In this document: positions 54,001-64,000 of the stretch, in pieces | Numbering within the stretch: the stretch's first letter is position 1 | How the letters are laid out: each line of letters begins with the position of its first letter | Origin: Pelecanus crispus | Lineage: Eukaryota > Chordata > Aves > Pelecaniformes > Pelecanidae | Direction of reading: 5' to 3' | DNA: 64,000 nucleotides | Assembly (NCBI RefSeq): GCF_030463565.1 | Contig: NC_134643.1 | Coordinates: 692,001 to 756,000 of the forward strand | Notes under the pieces: generated by a model | The model's database searches: none | What the model saw: the letters and a program-made list of their open reading frames with translations, nothing else | What the model was told of the DNA's origin: nothing | Made by a program: the position numbers and the translations under genes

Positions 54001-57000
54001 TGGGGGTACGGCGGGCGCTGGGCACCGCCACCCCCTCCCCGCCACCCCAAAATCCTCCCCCGCGGGGGAGCGGGTGCCCCCCACCCCCAACCAGGCTGGG
54101 ATGGGGGACCCGGCGCTGGACCCACGGCGCTGGGGCGCGGGGTTGGGGGGCTGCGGATGCCCCCCGCCGCTGCGGGTGGGCCGAGGGGGGCTCGCACCTT
54201 CTTGCGCACGAAGGCGACGGTCTGGTGGGTGTGCATCAGCAGGTAGGTGGAGTAGACACGGTCCAGCAGCCTCCCCCCCTGTGGCAGCGCGTCAGGGTGC
54301 GGGGGGTGCGGGGACCCCCCAGCATCGGCCCCCCGGCCTGCAGCAGCGGAGCCTCCGCTGCATGCTCTGGGGCGAGACCCCCGGCACGGGGCGCAGCTGC
54401 ACCCCCCGCCCTGGCACGCGTGGCCTTGTGCTGCAGGACCCCCAGCACCCGGCCTTGTGCCATGGGACCCCCGGCCTCGTGCCACGGGACCCCCAGCACC
54501 CAGCCATGTGCCACGGGACCCCCAGCACCCGGCCTTGTGCCATGGGACCCCCAGCCTCATACCGCAGCACCCTCAGCACCCAGCCTCATGCCATGGGACC
54601 CCCAACACCCGGCCTCGTGCCACGGGACCCCCAGGACCCAGTGTCGTGCCACGGGACCCCCAGCACCCAGCCACGTGCCACAGGACCCCCAGCCTCATGC
54701 CGCGGGACCCCCAGCACCCGGCCTTGTACTGTGGGACCCCCAGCACCCAGCCTCGTGCCATGGGACCCCCAACACCCGGCTTTGTGCCATAGGACCCCCA
54801 GCCTCGTACCGCAGCACCCCCAGCACCCAGCCTCATGCCATGGGACCCCCAGCACCCAGCCTCATGCCATGGGACCCCCAGCACCCAGCCTCGTGCCGTG
54901 GGACCCCCAGCACCCAGCGTTGTGCCGCGGGACCCCCAGCACCCAGCATTGTGCCGTAGGACCCCCAGCCCCCAGCACCCAGCCACGTGCCACAGGACCC
55001 CCAGCCTCATGCCGCGGGACCCCCAGCACCCAGCCGGGCTCACCGTGTAGTTTCGGTACTCGGACTTGGCCTTGCCAGGCTCGGGCCCCTCGCGGGGGTC
55101 GGCTTCCTGCGGCGAGAAAGGCCGGGCCCAGTCAGCGGGGCCAGATCCTGCTCCCGGCCCGGCGGCCGCAGCCCAGGCACCAAAAACACCCGGGGCCGGC
55201 GCAAAGGTCGAGGAGCCGCCGTCCCCGGAGGAAAGCGCTGAGTGCGCGGCGGCGTGCAGCGCTGCGTCGCGTGGCATCGCATGGGGCTGCACGGTGTCAC
55301 ACGCCATCGCGCAGTGCTGCATGGCGTCGCGTGGCATCGCATGGGGCTGCATGGCGTTACACGCCATCGCACAGCGCTGCATGGCATCGCATGGGGCTGC
55401 ATGGCATCACATGGCATTGCATGGGGCTGCATGGCATCACACGCCATCGCGCAGCACTGCATGGCATCGCATGGCATTGCACGGGGCTGCATGGCATCAC
55501 ACGCCATCGCACAGCACTGCATGGCGTCGCATGGCATCGCACGGGGCTGCACGGCATCACACGCCATCGCGCAGCGCTGCATGGCATCGCATGGCATTGC
55601 ATGGGGCTGCACGGCATCACACGCCATCGCGCAGCGCTGCATGGCTTCACATGGCATCGCACGGGGCTGCACGGCATCACATGCCATCGCACAGTGCTGC
55701 ATGGCGTCACGTGGCATCGCACGGGGCTGCACGGTGTCACACGCCATCGCTCAGCGCTGCATGGCATTGCGTGGCATCGCACAGCGCTGCATAGCGTCAC
55801 GCCATCGCACAGCACTGCATGGCATCACATGCCATCGCACAGTGCTGCATGGCGTCGCATGGCATCGCACGGTGCTGTGGAGCGTGTCACAGCACCGCAC
55901 GGAGTGTCGTGGTGCTGCACAGCACGGCGTGTCACAGTGCGGCATGGCGTTGCACAGTATTGTACACCACTGCGCAGTATTGCACAGCGCTGCACGGCAT
56001 CGCGCAGCGTTGCACAGTGTTGCGCACCATTGCATGGTGCTGCGCAGCACGGCGTGTCGCAGTGCGGCATGGCGTTGCACAGCATTGTACACCACTGCGC
56101 AGTATTGCACAGCGCTGCACGGCATCGCGCAGCGTTGCACAGTGTTGCGCACCATTGCATGGTGCTGCGCAGCGTTGCACAGCGCCACACAGTGTTGCAT
56201 GGCGCTGCACAGCATTGCATGGTGCAGCACGGCGTTGCATGGCACTGCACAGCATCGCACACCATTGCACGGTGCAGCGCAGCGTTGCACAGCGTTGCAT
56301 GGCGCTGCACAGCATCGCACACCATTGCATGGTGCTGCACGGCGTTGCACGGCGCCGCACAGCATCGCACACCATTGCATGGTGCAGCACAGCGTTGCAC
56401 AGCGCTGCACAGCATCGCACACCATTGCATGGTGCAGCACGGCCTCGCAGAGCGCTGCCCAGCACCAGACAGGATCCCGCAGCGCTGCTCCGCTGCCCCA
56501 CGGGGTGCAGAGCCCGTCCCGTCCCGTCGGGGTGCAGAGCGGGGGCCGGGGGGAGCTGCCCACCCTGCCGGGGCTGGGGGTCCCGGGCCGGGGCGTCACT
56601 GCCTCGGCCCCCGCAGCGCCCGGCACAAGGCCGTGGGTGCGGCTGAGCCCGTGGGTGCTGCACGAGGCCCCGCAGCCCCCCAGGGACGGGCCCTGCCGCC
56701 CGCCTGTGCATGGGGGGCGAGCACAGCCCCCCCGGCTCCCCCACAGCGGCGGGACCCCCCTGCCGAGGGGCGAGCGCTCACCCGCTCCCCATGGGGCTGG
56801 GACCCCCGTGGGGCTGGGGTGGACGTGGGGCAGGGACACAGAGGGGCTGGGCCCCCCACCGCAGGGGCCCGGGGGGTCTCCTCCGCCCCCCCCCAGAAGG
56901 CGACAGCCCCGGTGCTGCCCTGCACGGACCCCACGGGGGTGACACTTGTGGGGCTGTGCCCCACGGCCTCAGGGACAGGGGGGCTGCGTGTGCCGCCTGT

Positions 57001-57349
57001 GTGTACCTGGGAGGACCTGTGCCCCCACGTGTGGGGCGATGTGAGTGGGGTCTGACCCCGAGGTGTGGGGCGATGTGAGTGGGGTCTGACCCCGAGGCGT
57101 GGGGCGATGTGAGTGGGGTCTGACCCCGAGGTGTGGGGCGATGTGAGTGGGGTCTGACCCCGAGGTGTGGGGCGATGCATGTGGGGGCCAACCCTGAGGC
57201 ATGGGGTGACACGCAGGGGTCTGACCCAAGGTGTGGGGCAATGCAAGTGGGGTCTGACCCCAAGGTGTGGGGCGATGCAGATGGCTCTGCCCCCGAGGTG
57301 TGGGGCCTGGGTCCCGCCTGCCCGTACTCACCGCCCGGAGGCTCCTCAT
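51093..57349 (-). CDS. MIOX: Inositol oxygenase
   Basis: Ten coding exons, 5' to 3': 57332-57349, 55044-55106, 54198-54278, 53837-53999, 53673-53740, 53468-53577, 53309-53376, 53128-53177, 51321-51433, 51093-51201. All phases agree with no frame break; 280 residues (human 285, with a different N-terminus). It cleaves myo-inositol to D-glucuronate with a di-iron centre. The iron ligands of the mouse enzyme are all present, about five positions earlier: His93, His118-Asp119 (LLHDLGK), His189 (MSWGHDEYMY), His215 (FHSFYPWH) and Asp248 (KFDLYTK). Substrate-loop wording such as [20 protein letters not shown] is also kept. Exon 1 encodes only MRSLRA. Intron 1 (2.2 kb) and intron 8 (1.7 kb) are mostly tandem repeats. 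Confidence 0.97.
51430..53030. repeat. Purine-rich minisatellite in MIOX intron 8
   Basis: About 1.6 kb of units such as GGGGACGTGGGGGACCGGGA and GATGTGGGAGATGGGGACA. The + strand is rich in G/A. It starts at the exon 9 acceptor region and runs almost to exon 8. Confidence 0.9.
54420..55040. repeat. Minisatellite in MIOX intron 2
   Basis: Units of about 25-29 bp such as GTGCCATGGGACCCCCAGC and ACCCAGCCTC. Confidence 0.88.
55240..56450. repeat. Two-part minisatellite in MIOX intron 1
   Basis: 55240-55860 uses GCATGGCATCGCACGGGGCT modules with ACACGCCATCGC. 55860-56450 shifts to GCACAGCATTGCACACCATT-type modules. Both share CA/TG-rich decamers, so one array may have grown from the other. Confidence 0.88.
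57020..57300. repeat. 34-bp minisatellite near MIOX exon 1
   Basis: Eight or so units containing GTGTGGGGCGATGTGAGTGG and GGTCTGACCCCGAG. It ends about 30 bases before exon 1. Confidence 0.88.
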
Positions 57350-57402
57350 GCCGGCCGTGGCGAGGGGCGCGCGGGCTCTGGGGCAGCCGCCGGGACCCCC
57401 GG

Positions 57403-57473
57403 CTTTATCCCCGCGGGGGGCGGCGCAGGGGCAGCCCAGGCAATGGGTCACCAGTTAACCCGCCCCGGTTAAT
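57403..57473 (-). promoter_or_regulatory. MIOX: MIOX core promoter: TATA-like box and HNF1-type half sites
   Basis: On - a GATAAAG TATA-like element (57403-57409) lies about 55 bases upstream of the ATG, allowing a 5' UTR of roughly 25 bases. Further upstream are GTTAAC (57454-57459) and GGTTAAT (57467-57473), which resemble HNF1 half sites. MIOX is kidney-proximal-tubule specific in mammals, which fits HNF1, but binding is inferred. Confidence 0.4.
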
Positions 57474-57548
57474 GGTTGAGCCCGCGCGCCGGGCGCGGGG
57501 GGACGCTGCTCCCCGGGGGCGCGCAGGGGCTGGCGGGGAGCCTGGCCC

Positions 57549-58606
57549 CTGAGCTGGGGGACCCCCGACCCCGACCCTGGAGCTGGGGACCCCCGACCCT
57601 GACCCCTGAGCTGGGGACCCCCGACCCCGACCCCGGAGCTGGGGACCCCATGCTGCAGCCCCCCAAGCCACGGACCCCCCGACCCTGACCCCTGAGCTGG
57701 GGACCCCCAACCCCTGAGCTGGGGACCCCCGACCCCGGAGCTGGGGACCCCACGCTGCAGCCCCCTGAGCCACGGACCCCCCAATCCTGACCCCTGAGCT
57801 GGGGACCCCACGCTGCAGCCCTCTGAGCTGTGGACCCCCAACCCTGGCCCCCGAGCTGGGGACCCCCGACCCCTGAGCTGGGGACCCCACGCTGCAGCCC
57901 CCCAAGCCACGGACCCCCAACCCCCAAGCTGGGGACCCCACACTGCAGCCCCCTGAGCCACGGATCCCCAACCCTGACACCCAAGCTGGGGACCCCCGAG
58001 CTGGGGACCCCACAATGCAGTCCCCTGAGCCGTGGACCCCCAACCCCCAAGCTGGGGACCCCACACTGCAGCCCCCCAAGCCACGGATCCCCAACCCCGA
58101 CCCCCAAGCTTGGGACCCCATGCTGCAGCCCCCCCAAGCTGGGGACCCCTGACCCCCGAGCTGGGGACCCCCAACCCCGACCCCCAAGCTGGGGACCCCA
58201 CGCTGCAACCCCCTGAGCTGGGGACCCCCAACCCCGACCCCCAAGCTGGGGACCCCCAACCCCTGAGCTGGGGACCCCCAACCCCGACCCCCAAGCTGGG
58301 GACCCCACGCTGCAGCCCCCTGAGCTGGGGACCCCCAACCCCGACCCCCAAGCTGGGGACCCCACGCTGCAGCCCCCTGAGCTGGGGACCCCCCAACCCC
58401 CAAGCTGGGGACCCCCAACCCCCGAGCTGGGGACCCCCAACCCCGACCCCCAAGCTGGGGACCCCACGCTGCAACCCCCTGAGCTGGGGACCCCCAACCC
58501 CGACCCCCAAGCTGGGGACCCCCAACCCCTGAGCTGGGGACCCCCAACCCCGACCCCCAAGCTGGGGACCCCACGCTGCAGCCCCCTGAGCTGGGGACCC
58601 CCGGCC
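57549..58606. repeat. Minisatellite upstream of MIOX
   Basis: Units mixing GAGCTGGGGACCCCCAACCC, CGACCCCCAAGCTGGGGAC and CCCACGCTGCAGCCCC. Confidence 0.9.
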
Positions 58607-59279
58607 ATGGGTGGCCCCGCCAGCAGCTGATGGTGGCCCCAGGCTCCTTGCAGGGGGCAAAGGGCCACCCCAGCCCCACTGCCCGCACCAGCTGCGGTGA
58701 CCCCATGGGTCAGGGCCACGGCGCGACCCCGACACCGGACCCCGACGGCACGGCGAGGGGCTGCGGGCAGCAGCGAGGGAGGCAGCGAAGGGGCGTCGGG
58801 GCTGGGGGTCCGGGCAGGGCCGTGGGCAGGTGGTGTGGAGGGGTGGGGGGGTTTGGTGCCCGTGACCCCGGCACCGCAATTGCCACATGGCCACCGACGG
58901 CCCCGGGGCCACGAGCGCTCCCATGGGACCCACGCCCGGGTGGGCTGGGCAGCGGCTGCCCCCCACGCCGTGCAGCCACTGGCACCAGTGGTGCAGCCAC
59001 CCCAGCACGGTCTCCGCATGCTCCCGCGGGAGCCCCGGGCACGTCTGCCCTTTCGCTTCCTCCTCCTCCTCCTCCTCCTCCTCCTCCCCCTCCTCCTCCT
59101 CCTGCCCGCTCCCGCCTGCACCCACCGGCCCCACGCAGCTGTGGGTGCTGGCTGGGCACGGCTGCTGTCCCTGCACTCACTGCTGTCCCTGCGCTCGCTG
59201 CTGGCCCTGCACTCACTGCTGTCCCTGCGCTCGCTGCTGTCCCCGCTGCATGGCTGTGGGAAGCAGCTGGCGCTGGTGG
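58607..59279. other. Unassigned GC-rich region with a (TCC)n run
   Basis: Mostly unique sequence, with TCC/CTCCTCC repeats near 59050-59105 and TCACTGCTGTCCCTGCGCTC modules at 59165-59250. Open frames exist on both strands but none resembles a known protein. No gene is called. Confidence 0.5.
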
Positions 59280-59770
59280 CCTTTGGTCATGGGTGGCCAC
59301 GGGACATGGGTGGTGGCCACGGGACGTGGGTGGTGGCCATGGGACGCAGGTGGTGGCCAAGGGACATGGGTGGTGGCTGTGGGATGCGGGTGGTGGCCGC
59401 GGGACGTGGGTGGTGGCCCAGGGACATGGGTGGTGGCCACAGGACACGGGTGATGGCCGTGGGATGCGGGTGGTGGCCGCAGGACGTGGGTGGTGGCCCA
59501 GGGACATGGGTGGTGGCCACAGGACACGGGTGATGGCCGTGGGATGCGGGTGGTGGCCACGGGACGTGGGTGGTGGCCACGGGACATGGGTAGTGGCCAC
59601 AGGACACGGGTGGTGGCTGTGGGATGTGGGTGGTGGCCACGGGACGTGGGTGGTGGCCGCGGGATGTGGGTGGTGGCCCTGGGACACGGGTGGTGGCCAC
59701 GGGACGTGGGTGGTGGCCGTGGGACGTGGGTGGTGGCCACGGGACGCGGGTGGTGGCCCTGGGACACCGG
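59280..59770. repeat. GGGTGGTGGCC minisatellite
   Basis: Units of 16-18 bp such as GTGGGTGGTGGCCACGGGAC. Confidence 0.88.
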
Positions 59771-61300
59771 TGCCCGTGCCCTGCCCCAGGCAGCCCCTCG
59801 CCCCCCGCCCACTCTGCGCCCCATTCCCGTGGGAATGCTGCCCATCCCGGCACCAGACGTCTCCCCCTCCTCGCATGCTTTATTCTGCACAAAATCAGAT
59901 TTTTCGCTTAAAAGAGAGAACGGGGAGTGCTGCGCGCTGCAACGCCCGCCTGGCACAGCCCCGGTGCTGCCGGGGGGCAGGATCCGTCCCCCATTCCGGG
60001 CCTGCCCCCGTCCTGCCCCGTCAGCCGGCGGGAGCGTGGGGCCGGGACCCCCGGGAAGGAGGGAAGAGGGGCCAGGAGCAGCACCCCTGGGTGCTGCGCC
60101 CACCCTCACCCAGTGCTGCTGCAGGCTGGGTGCTGCCGGGGATGATGATGATGAAGGTGTTGCCAGGAGGGATGAGGGTGCTCCGGGCAGGGTGGGGGCA
60201 CGAGGATGATGAGGGTGCTCCTGGGGGGGGGGGGGGGGGGGGGCACCCAGCGGGGATGGGGGCATGGAGGAGGGGGGGCCCGGCATGGAGGAGGGGGGGC
60301 CCGGCATGGAGGAGGGGGGGCCCGGCAGGATCACTGTGCCGACGCGCTGGGCTCCCTGCCCTCCCCACGCGGGGCTGGATCCATCCCCCCGCAACCGCCT
60401 GTCCCTGCGCCAGGCAGCCCAGGATTTGGGGGTCTGGGGACCCCCCCAGGCTGCTGCCAGGTGGGTGACCGGAGCCGCACACCCCGTCCCACCAGGCCCC
60501 GGGGGTGACACCGGCACTGCCGGGGGGTCACGGCCCGGCGCGACAGGGATACCGGGGGTCCCCTCGTGTCCGCAGACCCCCACCCCAACCCGTGCAGCCC
60601 TCCCCATCCATGCACCGAGGGGGCTTTTCCTTGCCCCCCGCCACGCTCGGGGGCTGCTCGCCATCGCCCGGCGCCCACCAGCACCCGCTCCCCGCAGGGC
60701 GAAGGTGGGGTGCCAGGGGGACAGCACCCTCTCCGCGGAGGACGGGACCCCCCCAAGGCACCCCGGGCTCTGCCATGAGTCTGACCCGGGACCCCCGCAT
60801 TGGGAAGGAGCTGGGCTGCAGCGGGGTCTCGCAGGACCCCCGCACCCCCCGACACGGCCACGCCGCCCCGGGCGGGCGCAGGAGGGGTTCCCGGGGTGGG
60901 TGCCGCGGCAGGGCTTGCCGCACCCGTGGCCGCGCGTGCCGGGGCAGGGTGCTGAGCTGCTGAGTCAGGCGGGAGCGCGGCCAGGGGCTCGGCCCCGCGC
61001 TCTTGCGCAAGGCGCTGCTGCGGTCAGCAGGATCCCCCCCCGCCCCCCGACGCCCCTTGGACCCGCTGTCAGCGGCCACGGGGCCCACGGGCCACCGCCA
61101 GCCATTGCGGGCCACCGCGGGCTCGCCGGCGGGGCTCCGGCCGGCGACGGGGTGGGACCCCCGCCGTGGGGACGCTCCCGCTGGCCCCCGCGTCCCCGGT
61201 GGGGCCGTGGCCGGAGCCGGGTTGCCCCCCGGGATTGGGAAGCACCGGGCACCCCGGGAAGGTGCGGAGGGAGCCCAGCCACGTCTCGACTCCGGAAGCG
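59771..61300. other. Unassigned GC-rich region, possibly ADM2 3' UTR
   Basis: Largely unique. It holds an orphan minus-strand poly(A) signal at 59879-59884, a 21-base G run at 60223-60243 and a short CATGGAGGAGGGGGGGCCCGG repeat at 60264-60325. No coding exon was recognised. It may be the long 3' UTR of ADM2. Confidence 0.4.
59879..59884 (-). promoter_or_regulatory. Orphan poly(A) signal on -
   Basis: TTTATT on + (AATAAA on -) in a locally AT-richer stretch that looks like a genuine 3' end. The nearest upstream minus-strand coding sequence is ADM2, about 1.5 kb away. Confidence 0.4.
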
Positions 61301-61401
61301 CTTTAGTTATTGGGGGGGGAGGGTCCTGCGGGGCAGGGTTTTGGGGGGCCGGGGGGGCACGGGGCCAGGCAGTCCAGTGCGGGGACCCCCTCCCCAGCGG
61401 C

Positions 61402-62160
61402 TCAGCCGTAGCTGTGGGGGCTGTTGGGGTTCATGGGGGACGAGTCTTGGCGGCCCGAGCGGCCCATCAGCTGCCACAGGCGGTGGCTCAGGTTCTGCAC
61501 CTGGCAGGTGCCCAGCACGCAGCCCACCCGCAGCAGCTGCGCCGGCTGCAGGCGCCCCGCCGCGTGACGCCGGCCCCGCTCGTGCCGGGGCTCGTGCCGC
61601 AGGACGGCGTGCCGGGGGGCCAGGGGGGGCACCGCGCTGGGGTCCGTGCCGGGGGGCAAGCTTCGGGTGCTGCCGGGGGGCCAGGGGGGCACCGCGCTGG
61701 GGTCCGTGCCGGGGGGCAAGCTTCGGGTGCTGCCGGGGGTCCACGCTGGCACCACGTTGGGGTCCGTGCCGGGGAGCGAGCTTTGGGTGCTGCCGGGGGG
61801 TCAGGGGGGCACCGCGCTGGGGTCCGTGCCGGGGGGGCAAGCTTCGGGTGCTGCCGGGGGTCCACACTGGCACCGCGCTGGGGTCCGTGCCGGGGGGCGA
61901 GCTTCGGGTGCTGCCGGGGGGTCAGGGGGGCACCACGCTGGGGTCCATACCGGGGGGCGAGCTTCGGGCGCTGCCGCGGGATGAGCAGTCTGTACCGGGG
62001 GGCGAGCCGGGGTCCGTGGCGCGGGATGAGCTTCGGGCCGTGCCGCGGGACGAGGGGTCTGTGCCGAGGGCTGCCGGCGAGCTGCAGCGGAGCGGGGGGC
62101 TGCGGGCCCGGGGGGTCCCCGAGGAGCGAGGCCGGGGAGGGTCTCCGGTCCGGGGGCTCC
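61402..62160 (-). CDS. ADM2: Adrenomedullin 2 (intermedin), final exon with expanded propeptide
   Basis: On - an acceptor TTGCAG precedes 62160 and the stop TGA is at 61402-61404. The last 47 or so codons encode the intermedin hormone: AQLLRVG, the disulphide ring CVLGTC, QVQNLSHRLWQLMG, ending PNSPHSYG. The final Gly would be converted to a C-terminal Tyr-amide. It is a secreted peptide acting on CALCRL/RAMP receptors. Upstream, the propeptide begins EPPDRRPSPASLLG and then contains about six 60-bp (20-residue) tandem repeats of the PKLAPRHGPQRGAPL type. The exon could code for about 251 residues, against 148 for the whole human precursor. Two G7 runs (61831-61837 and 61623-61629), where other repeat units have G6, break the frame. 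The signal-peptide exon was not found. Confidence 0.85.
61610..61975. repeat. 60-bp minisatellite inside the ADM2 coding exon
   Basis: About six units, each with GGGGTCCGTGCCGGGGGGC and AAGCTTCGGGTGCTGCCGGG. The 60-base period is a multiple of three, so expansion keeps the propeptide frame. Confidence 0.9.
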
Positions 62161-62990
62161 CTGCAAGAGAGCGGCGGGCAAGGCTCAGCGGGCAGAGCCG
62201 CGGCAGCGGGGGCTGCGTGGCACCAAGGAGAGCAGGGGTGAAGGGTTTTGGCCGTGCCGGGGGTGCCACGGTGGGCCGGGGCGAAGGCAGCCCCCCCAGC
62301 CCGGCCGTGGGCACCTCGCCTGCCTCTCCCGGCGGCTCTGCCCGGGCCCCGGGCCTGCCAGGGCGCGAAGAGGAGGAGGAGGCGGCGGCGGCGGCGGCCA
62401 GGGAAGGGGAGCTGCTACCTGCAGCCGCACACGTACTCCGTGCGCCGGCGTCACGCCGCGGCGGGAGCTGGCTGCAGCCCCGGCCCAGCGCCTTCACACC
62501 CCAAATCTGGAGGGCTGGGGCACCCCCGTGTCCCCCCACCCCATCCCGCTGGGCTCCGCGGGCAGAGGGGACCCCCATGGGCCCCCACGGCCCCCCCACG
62601 GCAGCACCGCCGCCGGCCCCACGCCAAACCTGCCGCCGACCCACAAGCGCAGGCGCTGCCAGGGCCGTGCCCGAGCTCGGGGGCACAAACGGGGACCCCC
62701 CCCGGCGCTGCCAGCTCCGGCGCAGCCCAGCTTGGCCTCCCCCCTGCCACGGAGCCGGTGACCCCGCAGCGGCCAGCGGCACCTGCCGCAGCGGCCCCGG
62801 GACTCTGCCGGCCCGGGTCGCTGCCCCGGAGGAATCCGTGGCAGCCGGGCGGTTGCGGTGCTGGCACATGGCTGCGTGGCCGGGGCAGCGCTGCCCGCAC
62901 CGGCACCCAGCACCGGCACCGCCCTGCACACGCACATCCCGGCACGCTCACCCCCTTTTGCTACCCGGGAACACACACACACGCAGTAAC
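62161..62990. other. Unique GC-rich region upstream of the ADM2 exon
   Basis: This should hold ADM2 intron and perhaps its first coding exon or promoter. No convincing signal peptide was found on - in any frame. A GCC/GGCGGC run lies near 62380-62400. Confidence 0.45.
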
Positions 62991-64000
62991 CCCTGTACGC
63001 ACATGGGCACACGCGTGTCCCAGCACACGCGCACGCGCTCCCTCCCTCTGCAGCCCCTGGACACGCACAGGACGCCCGCGGCCCGGTGTGCGTGCAGACA
63101 GGCGCACACGCGGTGACCCCTGCGCACACGCGTAGGCAGGCGCAGGTCCCAGCTTGCACATGCATGCACACACCCCCTGTAACCCCTGTACACACACGGA
63201 CACATGCGTGTCCCAGCACACACCCCCTGTAACCCCTGTACACACACGGACACATGCGTGTCCCAGCACACACCCCCTGTAACCCCTGTACACACATAGG
63301 CACATGTGTGTCCCAGCACACACACACACTCTATAACCACCACACACACACAGGCACACACATGTCCCAGCACACACGCACCCCCTGTAACCCCTGTACA
63401 CACATGGGCACATGCGTGTCCCAGCACACACACACCCTGTAACCCCTGTACACACATGGGCACGTGTGTCCCAGCACACACACCCCTCCCCGTAACCCGT
63501 TACACACACAGGCATATGCATGTCCCAGCACACACACACCCTGTAATTCCTGTACACATGCAGGCACACGCATGTCCCAGCACACACACCCTGTAACTCC
63601 TGCACACATGCAGGCACACGCGTGTCCCAGCACACACACACCCCCTGTAGCCCCTGTACACACATGGGCACACATGTGTCCCAGCACACACACACCCTGT
63701 AACCCCTGTACACACATGGGCACATGTGTGTCCCAGCACACACACACCCTGTAACTCCTGCACACATGCAGGCACATGCGTGTCCCAGCACACACACCCC
63801 CCCGTAACCCTGGCACACACACAAGCACACGTGTGTCCCAGCACATACACACACCCTGTAACCCCTGTACACACACGCGGGCACATGTGTCCCAGCACAC
63901 ACACGCCCTGCACACACACAGGCACATGCGTGTCCCAGCACAAACACCCTACAAGCCCTGTACACACGCAGGCACACGCGTGTCCCAGCACACACTCTAC
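62975..64000. repeat. CA/TG-rich minisatellite running off the window
   Basis: About 18 units of 48-54 bp combine CACACACACCCTGTAACCCC, TGTACACACATGGGCACATG and TGTGTCCCAGCACA. Long alternating purine-pyrimidine runs are frequent. The Cys/Val-rich open frames are repeat artefacts. Confidence 0.92.

Noticed and set aside
57469-59176. A possible extra gene between MIOX and ADM2 on - (Glu- or Arg-rich frames near 59.05 kb)
   Set aside because: The Glu/Arg runs come from a (TCC)n repeat, and the rest does not match any family expected in this block.
60264-63116. A 950-codon open frame on + opposite ADM2
   Set aside because: It lies antisense to the real ADM2 exon and through low-complexity GC-rich sequence; no recognisable domain.
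62975-64000. Telomere-type repeat
   Set aside because: CCCTGTAACCCC blocks look superficially like CCCTAA repeats but no TTAGGG/CCCTAA tandem run is present.

Overview
The window looks like a GC-rich bird microchromosome segment. The evidence is many avian CR1 LINE 3' ends, one solo LTR of a common avian endogenous-retrovirus type, an eggshell-type C-type lectin (ovocleidin-17/struthiocalcin family), short introns, and a different G- or C-rich minisatellite in most introns and gaps. The genes reproduce the block known from human 22q13.33: CIMAP1B (ODF3B), TYMP, SCO2, NCAPH2, LMF2, MIOX, ADM2. The species cannot be named from the sequence.

Layout. 1-4.4 kb: the last three exons of a C-type lectin gene on +, embedded in tandem repeats. 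4.6-6.0 kb: two C-rich repeat arrays. 6.0-10.2 kb: CIMAP1B on +, with an RFX X-box and a probable non-coding first exon. 10.2-14.9 kb: two repeat arrays around a unique GC-rich block. 14.9-20.5 kb: TYMP on +. 20.6-22.5 kb: SCO2 on +, with NRF-1- and ETS-like promoter motifs. 22.7-38.8 kb: NCAPH2 on -, 20 coding exons, whose introns carry CR1 copies, the LTR and repeats. 40.5-50.8 kb: LMF2 on +, divergent from NCAPH2. 51.0-57.4 kb: MIOX on -, convergent with LMF2. 57.5-61.3 kb: repeats and unassigned sequence with an orphan minus-strand poly(A) signal. 61.4-62.2 kb: final exon of ADM2 on -. 63-64 kb: a CA/TG-rich minisatellite running to the end.

Functions. TYMP (thymidine breakdown) and SCO2 (copper delivery to cytochrome oxidase) both bear on mitochondrial DNA and respiration. 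NCAPH2 is the condensin II kleisin. LMF2 is an ER lipase-maturation factor. MIOX starts inositol catabolism. ADM2 is an amidated peptide hormone. CIMAP1B is a SHIPPO-repeat axonemal protein. They share a neighbourhood, not a pathway.

Data quality. Family-based reading frames are interrupted at 15 places in six conserved genes, and 14 of these are an extra G or C, mostly in short G/C runs. MIOX and the lectin exons read cleanly. Base-calling or consensus error is the simplest explanation, but real lesions cannot be excluded. Nearly all of the very long open frames in the window are by-products of tandem repeats and are not genes.
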